From: Lithospermum erythrorhizon
Taxonomy: Eukaryota; Streptophyta; Magnoliopsida; Boraginales; Boraginaceae
Length of the DNA: 64,000 nucleotides
Direction of reading: 5' to 3'
Assembly (NCBI GenBank): GCA_019722365.1
Contig: JADFUC010000475.1
Span: forward strand, 1-64,000
The notes beneath the pieces were generated by a model. The model ran no database searches. It was not told the DNA's origin and saw nothing but the letters and a program-made list of their open reading frames with translations. Position numbers and translations under genes: made by a program. This document shows, in pieces, positions 13,001-25,227 of this stretch (position 1 is its first letter; every line of letters begins with the position of its first letter).

Positions 13001-13553
13001 CGCGAAGAAATTATTGACGAATACAAGTTATCGGTGTTAGTTAGAAAGCCAATATGAAAGTTTTATTTTGTATGAAGAACCTATAAAAATAATACTTTGG
13101 GGTATATGTTTCTAAATAAAGCGAATCTAAATTATTCTTATTCGTGTTAACGTATTAACTGCTATTATTTCACCTCTACCTTTTAGTCGACTTCCTATTT
13201 TCCCTGCTGGGCGGCGCTTCTACGCCAGTCACAAGGGATTTATCGATATGTTTAGTAGTCGCACTGCTGGTACGGCGAATGGGCGGTCAAGACTTCTAAC
13301 AAATTATACTTTTATTCTTTGAAGTTTCGTTGTATATAATTATTATTGATCGAGTTGTATAACAAATTGTTTGATCTCTATTTATATTATGATTTTCAAT
13401 GTCATTGCATCTATCGCTAGTTCACCCGACGGACGCAGTTATATTGTTTTATTTACGATGCAAAGTTAAGTCATTTTATTGTTATCCATCGTCAGCGACT
13501 GACACAAAGGGGCGACGGTCCCAACTGTGGGGGCCCAATTCGCTGGTCGTTAT
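10077..13553 (+). mobile_element. Gypsy 5' LTR, about 3.5 kb
   Basis: Long LTR whose start (AATAACCC plus a poly-A run) and whole length recur at 15467-19010. It ends in CGTTATA just before a primer site at 13560. A purine-to-LTR junction typical of plant chromoviruses precedes the partner copy. Inside are short tandem arrays (see 11400-12110). The ORFs at 11329-11568 and 11897-12082 fall in these arrays and are not genes. The 3.5 kb length is large for an LTR and exceeds the internal region of this element. Confidence 0.75.
11400..12110 (+). repeat. Tandem minisatellites inside the gypsy 5' LTR
   Basis: Three arrays follow one another. First come about three copies of a unit of roughly 36 bp containing GTGGTATTTATGTGGCTTTG (11400-11490). 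Then come several irregular copies of a unit containing GGCCCTATACTAC followed by a GGTATA-like half (11690-12000). Last are copies containing GGCCTTATACTTTGTGTATAAG (12010-12110). The same arrays occur in the partner LTR with different copy spacing. CTATAC/GTATAG and CTTATAC/GTATAAG pairings give local dyad symmetry. Confidence 0.7.
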
Positions 13554-13559
13554 AATTTT

Positions 13560-13575
13560 TGGTATTTTCAGCCTG
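13560..13575 (+). other. Gypsy primer-binding site
   Basis: TGGTATTTTCAGCCTG, close to the chromovirus tRNA-Met site TGGTATCAGAGCCTG, placed a few bases after the LTR end at 13553. The middle is altered by a few bases. Confidence 0.5.
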
Positions 13576-15466
13576 TGTTTACAAGCTGGGTGTCTCATAG
13601 CGGTTATGTGCCTGTGTTCAGTTATATGCTAGCAGAGTCATTTTCTGCTTGAGTTCATTTCTTTCCGAACTGTTGACCTGCCGAAAGACGCCATCAAGAT
13701 TTCGCCGACTCAAGGCATTTGCGGGGTCTGTGGTATTTGGTACCATTTCAGAGATTCTGTGTTTTGTATGCTATTTGATTACATGTGTTATATTAGAGAT
13801 ATGTGAAATCTTAATTAGTAACATGACGTATCGCCGAAGTTATGTATTTGTCGGTGATGGGTAAATGGGCATATATTGAGACTCCAGACGATAAGTAGAT
13901 ATTTGGCAGGATTATACTGAAACGATACGCGAAAGGGTTAATATTTACGGTTGCATCGAAATTATGAGATATGGGAAGCATCTATATATTTTCGGGGAAA
14001 TGTCTTAATAGTTGACGCAGAGACAAGATTAACGTAGATTTTATGGAAATTACTAAGGATATGGTGATAATTAATATACGATATACTCGAGGCTGAAGCA
14101 AGTGAATATCAACGGGTTAGGCAAGGTTACCGTTAACTAAGATCTCACATTATATGGTGTCACAAATGCGGGTTTGATCGAAATGATAAATAAGTTGGGT
14201 GAATACAAATCAGATCAATAAGAAAAGAGTCGAGTTATCTCATAATAATGTTTAAGCAAGAGTTCGGTGTTCGAGTAGAGCCATCTTTTCGTGATAGTAA
14301 ATGATCATTCTGAGGATGTAAACTCTAAAGGAAACCTTTGGAGACGAATACGATGAATATGTTTGAGGACGGCATGAAGAGGCCGTAATTTATACCGAAG
14401 TATCGGTAGGAATTCAATCGTGTCAATCTGGTTGTTGATAAGTCAGCAATTGTGTGAATTTAAGGGTAATAAAGGTTAGTCGTAGAGGATTCTCAAAGCA
14501 TACGAAGTCATGGAATTAGCAATCGATCGTGGTGTAAGATGTTGATCTTTAAAATAATTAAGAATTTCTTGGATACTGAGTAATCAGATTTATCACTCTG
14601 CTGTTACCTTATCTATGTCGAAATAAGCATATGGTAATTGATCAGGACTGTATCTCAATAAACTTATCCTGTGGCTTAACGGTGAAATTGTGGAATGTCA
14701 ATTTGAACGGTCATAAGTGTTCTGGCCATTTATTTTTCAGGGTATCTATGTTTGAATTTCTATATGATCGTTGCTCAATCGAGTATATTTGTGTTATGGA
14801 CGTATTCGTGGAATATATTTTTACGAGAATAGTTCTATATATGAAATTGTTGTATCGCGCGACATGGATGCTACGCCGGTATTGTCAGGTATGATTGATA
14901 TTATATGTGATTTGTGAATTGTTTGATTTTGAGGATATTGCATGCAGCGGGTGTTCGGCAAGGAAATGAAAAGGATGAATTGTTATATAATGTTATCAGG
15001 GTTTATCTTTGTAAGTTATTTTATATAGTCAGAAGACGAACGTGGGCGCTGGTGAAATTTTGTCGCTTACTCGCTTAATTACGCGATATGGAGTAAGATG
15101 AAGACACAAATTATGAAAGTGGACAGACGGTATCAAGGAGCATTTAATTTTAATTTCGAAAGTGGTATTGAGGCAATCGAGTGATGTTTATAATATTAAG
15201 ATTGATAATGATAATAATGCTGCAGCAATTAGACGATAAGCTCAATGTGGGAAAATTGGCCGTTGAATTACATGGTAAAGAGAGTCACCGCTTTAAGTCA
15301 ACGGACATAAGATATTACGGAGCTACGGGTCGTATACTATATTGGGGAAATTCGGAAGAGCGACAAGGCCCTGACAAGTACGGAGGCGGTTGCCGAAGGC
15401 TGAAGTTTATCTCGACAGATTGAGTTTTGGTAAATTTCGAGGACGAATTTATAAGGTGGGTAGGAT
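13576..15466 (+). pseudogene. Collapsed internal region of the gypsy element
   Basis: Only about 1.9 kb separates the two LTRs; a complete gag-pol would need about 4.5-5 kb. At 14631-14700 a translation with frame slips resembles the reverse transcriptase block MCIDYRELNKLTVKN (visible pieces: VIDQD, INL, LTVKL). The region ends at 15437-15466 with TTTCGAGGACGAATTTATAA and then a purine-rich tract, the usual end of chromovirus pol and the polypurine primer. Gag, protease and the integrase core are not recognisable. ORFs at 13649-13864, 14631-14894 and 15181-15423 are fragments at best. The reverse transcriptase call is tentative. Confidence 0.5.
15452..15466 (+). other. Gypsy polypurine tract
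   Basis: Purine-rich AAGGTGGGTAGGAT immediately before the 3' LTR start TGTAATAACCC at 15467. This is the standard position for the plus-strand primer of reverse transcription, and it fixes both the element's orientation and the LTR start. Confidence 0.7.
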
Positions 15467-18400
15467 TGTAATAACCCGTTACGAAAAAAAAAAAAAATTC
15501 TATTACGGGTTGACCCTGAATGATAATTTTTTCTATGATGATATTATTTCAGAAAATTTTTGAGCCGAATTTCATTTATAATTTCAGAGTGTCAAGCAGG
15601 AAGAATTTTATCTTGAAATCTAAGTTCGGAGATTTAAGCATCATAAGCCGAGAATTAACCAAACCTAACGATCGTGAGTTTTTTTAAATATTCAATAAGC
15701 CTATCTTCCAGCATCATCATTTCGAGATCATCTTCTTCTCTTTTTAACATAGGTTTAAATACCACCCCTCAACAATTTTTTTTCCATTTCTCTCTTCAAT
15801 CGGTTACCAAACTCAAAACCGCTTAGTTAATATTGTTCTTTCATCATTCTCTTCGAAAGGCGTAAGAAATTTCAAGTCTTTCGTGATATTTCTTGGGTTT
15901 CAGATAGTTGACTTTGGGTTGACTTTTTACATAATTGAATTTTATGATAAATCTTAGTTGGTTATGGGTTCCGCGACGATATATATGTGATTTAAATTGG
16001 TGATTTAGAGCTCGCTCGGCGAATGCTAAGTGCCCGAGTTGACTTTTCTGCGCTTCGGCCGACTTTTCGGCGTGATATTTTATAAGACTTAAATGTGGGT
16101 GAGTTTAATTGGGACCTTATTATAGTTATTTCATGATGTTAAATCGGTGATTTAAAATTCATTAAAGTGCTAGTTGAAAAAGTAATATTTTCAAGTCGAG
16201 ATATAATTATTTTGGAGTATAGATTGTTAATTAGTGGACCTCATTGACACTAGAATGCATATATGTTAATTTTAGCCGATAAAGTGATAAGATGAATTTT
16301 AGCGGCGATCGACCTGTCAAGGGTCTCGATGAGTTTATAATTCGATAGTTTGTCTGGCCATGTTGGGATCATGAAATCGTCTACGGTAGTTGGTAATGTT
16401 TATTCTAGAACGTAATTTTGGTATTAGTTCCTGAGTACACTGGTGTTCTTAGCCTCGACTGCTGGGAAGGGCACGCCCGCGATCGCTCTTCGTGAGGACT
16501 TTGCGGATAAATTTGGGGCAGAGGCGGAAGCATTTATTCCACGGTATTACCTTACGTATTTCTTTTAAATGGTGTACCGTGCTTATAATATACTATGTGT
16601 AAAAGTGGTGTACGTGTCTTTGTAATATAATTATGCGCTGGGCGGCGATATGTCCTCAGGATATGATTACGCTGGAACGGTATAAGCATGAATGGTTGTA
16701 CGATTACGCGCGAGCCTAATATGATTATGTGATTCTATTCGGCAAAGACGATGGCTGGCTCGAGGTGCCGATGCAATCGAACTCCCAACTTATATCAGGA
16801 TATGTATTCTCAATTTTGACTCTCGCGTATTTATGTGCTCTACGCACCGTATTTACGTGGCTTTGCTCAAGACTGCGTGGTATTTATACCTCGCGCGGTC
16901 AGATTGATTTGGCATTTATCGCTATGGATGTATTAGTTGTATGCTTTGCCATTGTCGGAAGTAAAGTAGTTGGTTATCGGTAGGTGCTCACGGAGCGCGT
17001 ATGATTTCGGCGCGACTCGAGTATTAGGATACGCACTTTACAGTCGGGACTCACAAAGGATTGCAAGTATTCCTCCTTCCTCGCAGGATACGTGACGCTA
17101 TTGGCCCATACTACTCGCATACGCGGCGGTATGATTCTCTTTGACGCTTGTCGCACAAGTATCGTCGGTGGCCCTATACTGCGTATACCAAGGCGGCTTG
17201 GCCCTATACTACTAAAGATACAAGCGCATGATTCTCTTTGATCGCTTTGTCAAGGCATTGTCGAGGTGGCCCTATACTACGGTATAACAGGCGGTTTGGC
17301 CCTATACTACGGTATAGCTGCCAGATGATTCTCTTTGATCGCCACAAGGCATTGTCGAGGTGGCCCTATACTACCAAGATAAATACAAGGGTTTGGCCCT
17401 ATACTACTTCAAGTGCTGCGGCCTTATACTACAGATGAGCTACAAGTGGCCTTTATACTTCAAGCAGATAAGTATGGCCTTATACTTTGTGTATAAGTGC
17501 GCGTGCCTTATACTTTGTGTATAAGCTGCTGTTTCGCCTTATAATCGCGGTATAAGCGAGGTGATTGCTGATTTATCCATTCCTTTGTAGACGGATCGAG
17601 TATATGCGCATTGTAGGACGGTATATCAGCGGATGGTAGATGTGAAGCTCACACCAGAGTTTGAATGCTGCCGAGTCTCGTGATTTCATTCAAAGGACAG
17701 GCTTATCTGAATCCCCTATTATATATTCACGTATATGTCCTACTTCATGGAATTATGTTGTACGACTTTATCCGATAATCCCGTAGATACATGTATTTTA
17801 TGCATATTTGACTACGATGACTATTCCTAATCTGGTTTGTTGCTTAGCAACAACAGCTTGATGGTTATACTTCATTTTTAAGCCCAAATTGCCGCAACTA
17901 TTTTTCTTCAGATACGGCATGGTTTTCGCTTGTAGCCTACCGGCATTATCAGTTTTGTTAGATATGTTCTATATATATTGCTGCTAATGGACGAGATACC
18001 TTTGAATGAGAACATTAGGGCAGAAATTATCAACCGAAGTTTATGCTAATCTGCCGATGATGCTGGCGATATTTTATACATACGGTGGAAATCGGATTCA
18101 ATGGTGCTAGAATATAAGTAATGATCTAACCACGACGCCGATACTATCGAGGTAAATAAGTTCTGTGATACTAAATGGAGAATTTGGGAAGATAAATCAG
18201 ACTTTTGGTGTTATCCGACCTAAGATATATTACTTCAAATATACAGAAACGACAGGTTTGGAAGGTTGGCCTATAGGAACATTAGTTGTCATAGGAGGAG
18301 TATGGGGATTGTAAAATGGGGAAGAAAATTTTAAAGTGAATTCAAAGATGCGGATCAGTCAGATATGTACGAAGTTATGAGAGGTTAAGATATATGTTTA

Positions 18401-19010
18401 AGTTATTGTGTGTCTGAGGTGTATATTATACTGGGAATTAGCTATACTTCTAAAGATAACAGATAGAGAAATACCAGAATTAAGGTGTACCGCGAGTAAG
18501 TTGTTGACGTGAAAAGGGTTATCGTGTGTTAGCTTAGAAAGCCAATGCGAGTTTATTTTGTGGCGGTAACCTATAAAAATAATACTTCGGGGTATATAGT
18601 CTCTAAATAAGTGGTGAATCTAAATTATTCTTATTCGCGGCGACGTAGGTTAACTTCTCGTGTTATTTATTTTCACTGCCTTTTAGCCGACTTCCTATTT
18701 TCCCTACGGGCATGCTTGGGCGCCTAGGTCATTAAGTGACGATCGATATGCATCAAGCCGAGTAATGTTGCACTACGAAGACGGGCGAATGGTGTATTCA
18801 AGACCTCAATACTTTTTATCTTCTTGAAGTTTCAATAGATATAATTATTATTGACTCGAGTTGTATAACAAATTGTTCGATTCAGATTTATATTATGATT
18901 TTCAATGTCGTTGTACTATCGTTAGTTCACCCGACGGACGAGTTATATTGTTTTATTTATGATGTAAAGAAGTCATTTTGGCCTATCCATCACGGGCGAC
19001 TGATACAGGC
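15467..19010 (+). mobile_element. Gypsy 3' LTR, about 3.5 kb
   Basis: It starts TGTAATAACCC after the polypurine tract and follows 10077-13505 along its whole length, including the minisatellites (here 17100-17560). The match is lost near 19005-19010, about 50 bp before the expected LTR end, so the right edge is truncated or garbled. ORFs at 16729-16983, 17238-17438 and 18895-19202 are fragments of LTR sequence. The two LTRs differ by many substitutions and small indels, which would mean an old insertion if the assembly is accurate. Confidence 0.75.
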
Positions 19011-19480
19011 CAGGCTGACTATCTCCAACTCAGTGTACTTCAATTTGCATGCCGTTACACACATGTCATTAAAATGGATAGGCCTGTCGACCGACTAACG
19101 CCTGGAACCAAGTGTTTCAAAGAACTAGTTGCAGGTAATCTTATTCAAATCTCTTCCAGAGAAATTCTCTCGCTTTGTTATGAATCCCACATGCATGTTT
19201 GAGATGTCTCTAAAAGAACTCGCATAAGATGATCACTAATGTCGAGGACGGATGCGGGAAAGGTTAACCTTCCTACTTCTTCTGCTTGGGTGGTCTCAAA
19301 ACAAGAAGAAGCTTATCATGCTAAGTGGTCCGAAAATCCAAGGTCGCTAAGACTGGACAGAAAATAATATAAAAGGAGACGTTGTCACTATTGCTGAACT
19401 GTTAATCGAAGTTGACCTTTAAGAAGTTCTTGAAGATAGGAAGAATGGTTTAACCACTCAAAATTTTTTACATGTATATA
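19011..19480 (+). other. Unassigned sequence before the second copia relic
   Basis: No clear match to either neighbour. By position it could be decayed copia gag, because pol of the same orientation follows. The Lys-rich translation around 19290-19320 is compatible with a gag basic region, but no diagnostic motif is present. Confidence 0.25.
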
Positions 19481-20040
19481 TTTTATTCCAAATTTGTAGA
19501 ACTTCTAATTCTACTGGGCGCCGACACCGATCAAGGGTTCTCATATTTGTCGCAATGCCAGAACCTAGAAAGTAAGACTCGAAAGAGGAGAATGGATCTA
19601 TGTGTATGAATGACGCAAAGGTTGCGGCCTTAGCAAGAGGGATCCATTAGTTTAAATTTACCTACAGCCTGCTTTTGGAATTTAAAATAATTTTTTGTGT
19701 CCGCTATTAAATATTATTTTATTTTCATTTCAATAATGAAGGTTTTTCATTATCGATTGATCCCAATGCATTTAGATCTCTAGAATGGTATTATATATGG
19801 TCAAGCATCTCTACAATGGTCTATGTTTTAGATACATCTATCGAGCAATATAAACATTAATCTTAAAAGGAATAAGCCTAAATACTGTATCTCTACATAC
19901 CTGGTATCAAGTAGACAATAAGTATAAACGAAAAACCGTATCAAGAAACTTCTACTCCGTAGAACATTTGAATGTTTCGACAGAATCATAAGATAAGTGT
20001 GAATCTTGCCTACTGGGCAAAATGACCAAATCACCCTTTA
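19481..20040 (+). pseudogene. Copia protease and pre-integrase relic
   Basis: Near 19530 the translation resembles the copia protease neighbourhood (aspartic site followed by a LQ.LE segment), but the catalytic Asp-Ser/Thr-Gly cannot be read. Around 19860-20040 frame-slipped pieces such as KRNKPK and TYL, and then KMTKSPFT-like wording, match the pre-integrase domain found at 5402-5644 on the other strand. There are stops and shifts throughout. Confidence 0.55.
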
Positions 20041-20560
20041 CTAGATACAATGAAAGGGCAATTGATTTATTAGGGATCATACACATTGTTGTAATGTCGG
20101 CCAACGAACACAACTGCAAGAGGTGGTTATAATTATTTCATTACATTTACTGATGATTAGAGTAGATATGGTTATGTGTATCTGATGAGACACAAACATG
20201 AATCCTTTGAGAAATTCAAGAAATTTCAAAATAAAGTACAAAATCAATTGAACAAAACTATAAAGATTCTTCGGTCTGATAGAGGAGGAGAATATTTTGA
20301 ACACAGTTCAATACTCATGTTAGAGTGTGGTATTGTTTCACAATACTCCGGTAGGAATGCCACAACATAATGGCGTGTTTGAGAGGAGAAATCAAACTTT
20401 ACTTGACATGGTTCGATCTATGATGAGCCTATCTGATCTACTAGTTAATTTTTGGGGATATGCACTACAAAGAACAACAGTCACACTTAATAAATGTCCA
20501 ACTAAATCAGAGAAAACCTCATGAATTGTGGTTGTGAATTCCAAGTTAGGTTTTCTCGTG
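20041..20560 (+). pseudogene. Copia integrase core relic
   Basis: Best-preserved part of this copy. In sequence it shows YVYLMRHKHESFEKFKKF, KTIKILRSDRGGEYFE (with the second catalytic Asp of the D,D35E triad in the DRGGEY motif) and, one frame later, MPQHNGVFERRNQTLLDMVR with the catalytic Glu. A frameshift near 20335-20370 separates the two halves, giving the ORFs 20176-20370 and 20327-20524. Integrase would join the cDNA to host DNA. The break makes the protein nonfunctional unless it is a sequencing error. Confidence 0.8.
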
Positions 20561-22170
20561 ATTGTCAGGAAGCTTACGTTAAGAAATTAACAAGAGATAA
20601 ACTAGAGCTCAAGTATGATAAATGCTACTTTATTAGATATCCAAAGGAAACTGTTGGTTACTACTTTACCTAAAATATCTATCAGAGATCGCATTCCTTG
20701 AAAGAATATCTCGTTCGGCGATCTGTTGAAGTATTCATCTCGAGGAAACTCAAGACGACGGCAAGTCAATCGCCAATACACCTAAGTAGATGAATGATCC
20801 ACCACAAGAATTAGTACCTTCTTATACAAGACTCCAATTCTTGATCCACGTAAAGGCGGAAGAACCAACCCTTAGAGATCCATCACTAGATCGTCAAGAA
20901 ACTGCACCGTCAGCGCGTGCCTTCATGATCAGTGTGACGAGCCTACTCTTGCACGGCGAGGCAATCGTTAGAAAAGATGCCGATAAAATGTCAAATAGCC
21001 ATGAAGTCTGAGATGGATTAGATGTACCAAAATAGGGTTTGGTCCTTGTTAGATCTGTATGCAAACGCTTTCCAAGCAAGCCTGTAATCGACACGAAGAA
21101 ACTTATTCACTAGTGGATATGCATAAGTCCATCCGGATAATCTTAAATATCACAAGATTCCATTTAATTAGATACGGGAAATAGATGTAAAGACTACTTT
21201 CCTCGAATGGAAATTCGAGGAAGATGCATACGGTGCAGGTACAACCTCTAGGCTTTATACATGTCCTAAAGGACCTAAGAAGTTTGTGTTTACAGAGGTC
21301 CATTTATGGTCTCAAAGATCCCGTTAGCTTAAAATCTCCGTTGACGAAGAATCAATGATTTTGGAATCATCATAAACAGTTAAGAATCTTGTATATACAA
21401 GAAGGCCGAAAGGGGAGTTAGTAGCATTTATAGTCCCGTATGTCGACAAAGATACCGACCACAGCCAATGTAGAGTTATCGGGGCCAAGGATTAGTTCAA
21501 CTCGCCAGTTTCACAAGGCCACCGCTGATGAACAAAGCATGTAAGAATATACCTTATGCTTCTCGGCTATAGGGTCCATCATATGTCACGCCGCACACGA
21601 CTGGGACGTGTCATATGCACCGAGCGCTAATGAAGCCGATACTAAGCTAATCCAGCGCAGAGCTAATGGATTGCAGCCAAGGACAACTTGAAGTATTTCG
21701 AGAAGAACTAACATGTGTTTCGTATATGCGACGAAGAGTCAAGTTGTTACGGGGTACACCGATGCCACATTCCAGACTGACAAAGATGACTACCGTTCCC
21801 AATATGGGTACGTGTTTTATCTTAATGGTAGAGCAATATCTTGGTGAAGTTCCAAAATGCAGTAATCGTAGCCGATTCTACTATAGATTGGTATATTGGT
21901 AAAGACGTGGATGCCGCAGTTAAGCTTCATTGGATTAAGAAATCTCGTGACTAAGCTTGAGTCATTCCAAAGATCAAGACCAAGTGAGTTGTTATGGACA
22001 CGGTGCCATTACTCGCCTAAGGAACCCCGAGCATATCTTCAAATCCAAGCACGCACTCAGAAGTAATAATTGATTAAAGATATACTTAACAGAAGATATC
22101 AAAGCATGTAAAGTAGCAATAGATGCTAATGTTGCCGACCCCTTTACCAAACCACTACCTCGTGAAAAGT
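20561..22170 (+). pseudogene. Copia reverse transcriptase and RNase H relic
   Basis: Scattered pieces keep family order. Near 20990-21050 is AMKSEMD..YQNRVWSLLDL, the start of the reverse transcriptase domain. Near 21750-21860 is GYTDATFQTDKDDYRSQYGY and FYLNGRAISW, RNase H. At 22110-22165 is ANVADPFTKPLPREK, the end of pol. Stops and frameshifts interrupt each block, and the YVDD active site could not be read. ORFs at 20790-21011 and 21666-21902 lie in this area. The minus-strand ORFs are shadows. Confidence 0.65.
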
Positions 22171-22284
22171 AATGATTTAGCATGCAACAAACATCGTCTT
22201 AGACAACATCACAGCAAGTAGGGTTTCGTGGGAGCTAGTGTATTGTCTTGTTGCTGTGAATAAATAATTGAATATTACTTGCTT
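22171..22284 (+). mobile_element. End of copia relic, polypurine-like tract, no LTR
   Basis: Soon after the pol end there is a GTGGGAG tract at about 22229-22235, the usual copia plus-strand primer. The expected TGTTG LTR start does not follow; within about 50 bp the sequence changes to the gypsy LTR at 22285. The 3' LTR of this copia copy is therefore missing. Confidence 0.45.
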
Positions 22285-24719
22285 CGTAACGACTCCGCCT
22301 CAGTCGGCCGCCCTGGGCTGCTAATCATCCAAATCCTCGACAATTTAATCACCACGCCGATGGATTTACTCAATTTACAAACCCACCCGCTTCAAATAAA
22401 CCTATAAAATAATATACAACGGAAAAGAGCAGCTTTAAGAAAGAATCCACTGTGGTATTTCCCTAACCACACACATAGAACAACATAAAAACAAACATCA
22501 TGCATAAAATATCTACAACAACCTGGCCCAAAACCCAAAATACAACAATACGTACAACCTAATACAATCCAAAACACGAGACTGGGAGGATCTATCGCCA
22601 CACGCCGCTTCACTCAGCTCTATAACGATCACCGAACAAGCTCGAAACGCTATAGCACCAATTGGCCAACCCGGCGCACAAATGAAATGTCAGTCTATAG
22701 CGAATAGTAAGTCATGGCTTAGCGAATACTTATCTCAAGAGCCATTAACTTAACACTTCGATTAGTGTAATTTAAAATCACTAGTTTTGGATAGGATAGA
22801 TGGGTATTTCAAAATGTTATGCAATGTATGACCATTATATAAAAATCATTCGTGCATTCATTGTTAAAATGCATAATTTATAGGCTCGACAACTAGATAT
22901 AAATATTTCGAATAAAGAAATATTCCAATGTTATAATCACATTTCCCCAAAACACCACAACAATACCCAACAAGTCCACAACTCTATTCTATCAGTCAAC
23001 ATGGTGAAGACACCACTACTATACAACTGTAATTCACCCAACACTACAACTCTGCCAACAACACTAATACTACTCAACTCCACACTACAACCCAATCGAC
23101 TCAAAACAACTCAGTCAATCATCAACTCCATATCAACTGTGATCAACTCATATCAACTCATATCCTGGGTTTTCTACAACTAATGCTAAGATATAATCAA
23201 CTCATGAGAAACTTTACGTCATTTTATTATTAAGTTATCACCTAATCGTAACGAGGTAACAAAGCAATACACCGCCTTATAATCGAGTATAAGGTACAAT
23301 ACTAGATATACTAACTCACATACATCAACAACTCCGCACTTATACCATAGTATGTGCACCACTCCAGTAAGACAACCCACACATATATCAACAACTCCTC
23401 AACAACCTTTGTTACGCCAATCCAACCAACAAGACACTCTAAATATCAAATGACCAAAACAGTCCCGAAACCAACCCATCTCAAAATACCCAGAATCAAT
23501 ACAAAACAACACATACAATCAACCACGCAAATAATCACAAGATGATATATATATATAACATGCCTACAACTTCATCGAAAAATAGATTCACTTAAAAAGT
23601 AAATTAATCTACACCCGTGAGATAACACTCACCCCTGCTGCCTAAGTATCAACAATTTTTACTACCCGAAGCAACTACCCGATATCCACACCTAAAGAAC
23701 ATAATAATAACAATTACTTTTGTATTTTTAATTCCCAAATAAATACCTAATAAAACCAAGAATAGTGATATAATTATCATAGCTCAAAATATAATTTAGG
23801 AGCCCAAACATTCTATCCAAAATATTTTATGCACATAAATCCATTTATTTAAATATATTTCTACTCATTTTAACATCCGAAAATCAAATAAGTAGTTAAA
23901 CTATTTTAAAAATTACTAAACTTGGTATGTAGCCTGCTGCCAACGACAAAGTTATTTTAACATCCTCAATTTCATTTTCAAACCACCATCTCCTTTGATT
24001 CAAAATATGATTTAGTAATTAAATGCAAAATAGTACAAAATTCAAATCACTCCAAACTTGGTCCAAGGCATCACGCATAAATTAGAAATGTCCATGCAAT
24101 ATTTCATTTTTTCAAAGTTTTGATATTTATTTCAAAAATTTATACACTTTCTAGCCAATACTTTCCAAAAATTGAAATAATTACTAAACATCTTCAAACA
24201 TTAAAACATTTTTTCTTGATCAACTTCAATGTTATAAACGGCTCACAAATCAAAAATTATTAATTCGCACACGCTTACTATTTTTTTTCATATTTTTCTT
24301 CCAAAAGTCAAATTAGAACTAAAATATCAACAAAACACAAATCTTCATCCTTTGTTCAAAAGATTAATATTTAAGTGTTTAAAACATCACCCAAATAATT
24401 AGATTAAACATTCAATCTGTTCAACAAAAGTCAATATTTCATAACTTTAAAAAAATAGTTGTAATCAAGAGACACTTACCAAACTGCTTAGAATGATTGA
24501 GATGAACTTGAGCTTGTTTTCACTTTTAAAATGGAGAAACAATTTTGAAAAGGGGAGGAGAGGTTCACATATCATGAAAGGAAGAGGCAGTCTTTTGTTT
24601 TTATAGTGAAGCCATTTCACCTTTAAAGTAACGAAGCCAGCATTTGCGTGGCTCCCAAATAGGCACGGTGTGTCGTCAAAGAAAGAGGAGGCTCGCCAAG
24701 CAAGTAGGAGGTGTCACAA
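22285..24719 (-). mobile_element. Solo gypsy LTR, about 2.4 kb
   Basis: On the minus strand it starts TGTGACACCTCC at 24719 and ends near 22285 in GCGGAGTCGTTACG, the usual end of plant gypsy LTRs of the Tekay/Retand type. A TATA-like CTATAAAAAC lies at about 24597-24606 on the same strand. No primer site, gag-pol or second LTR adjoins it, so it is best read as a solo LTR from LTR-LTR recombination. The stretch 22930-23570 is rich in CAACTC/ATCAACTC repeats. ORFs inside (22392-22613 minus; 23001-23183, 23354-23545 plus) are low-complexity and not genes. Confidence 0.6.
24597..24606 (-). promoter_or_regulatory. TATA-like element in the solo gypsy LTR
   Basis: CTATAAAAAC on the minus strand, about 115 bp inside the LTR start at 24719. 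It could have been the U3/R promoter of the element. The assignment rests on position and sequence only. Confidence 0.4.
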
Positions 24720-25227
24720 TTACTGTCGCTTTCGTTTAGCTCGAGTGGAAAAAGACGAGTCATACCTAACTACACATTTATTTAGTTCGTTGGTTTCTTT
24801 CTTATATATCAATACATTTTTTTACTATATTTATGTGTTTATATGTCTTAATTTACATATAACATGTTGTATCCTTGTTGGTTGAAAAGTGAAATTCTCT
24901 AGACTAATATATAGTTTCTAGAGAGGCAACTTGGAAGTGTTGACAAAAGAACCTCTTCAGGTCTAGAAACATAAGATAGTCATTCTCCTTTGGTCAGATG
25001 CTGATAGTTCAGTTTACTTCAAGATTGATGATCAAATATAAATGATTGACTGGGTGATCGATTTTCTTGATCATGGGAGCTTGTAAGCCTAATCAATTTT
25101 ATGGACCTGCCGGGCCAGTATAACCGAGGAGTTCTGACGATCGCTACAAAATCATAGAAGATATGTATATCTCGCTGTCTCTATGATATTTGCTAGAATC
25201 AAGTTTCGCACTTGTATACGCGTATAT
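24720..25227. other. Spacer between gypsy solo LTR and copia LTR pair
   Basis: About 500 bp with no recognisable gene or repeat. The plus-strand ORF at 24670-24885 overlaps the LTR edge and is hydrophobic and AT-driven; I do not regard it as a gene. Confidence 0.3.

Noticed and set aside
22285..24719. Transcribed gene on the minus strand (TATA plus short ORFs)
   Set aside because: The TATA box and ends fit an LTR, and the ORFs are low-complexity without domains.
22274..24724. ATTAC target duplication around the solo gypsy LTR
   Set aside because: ATTAC directly follows the right end, but the left copy at 22275-22279 is several bases away from the LTR edge, so it is not a clean duplication.
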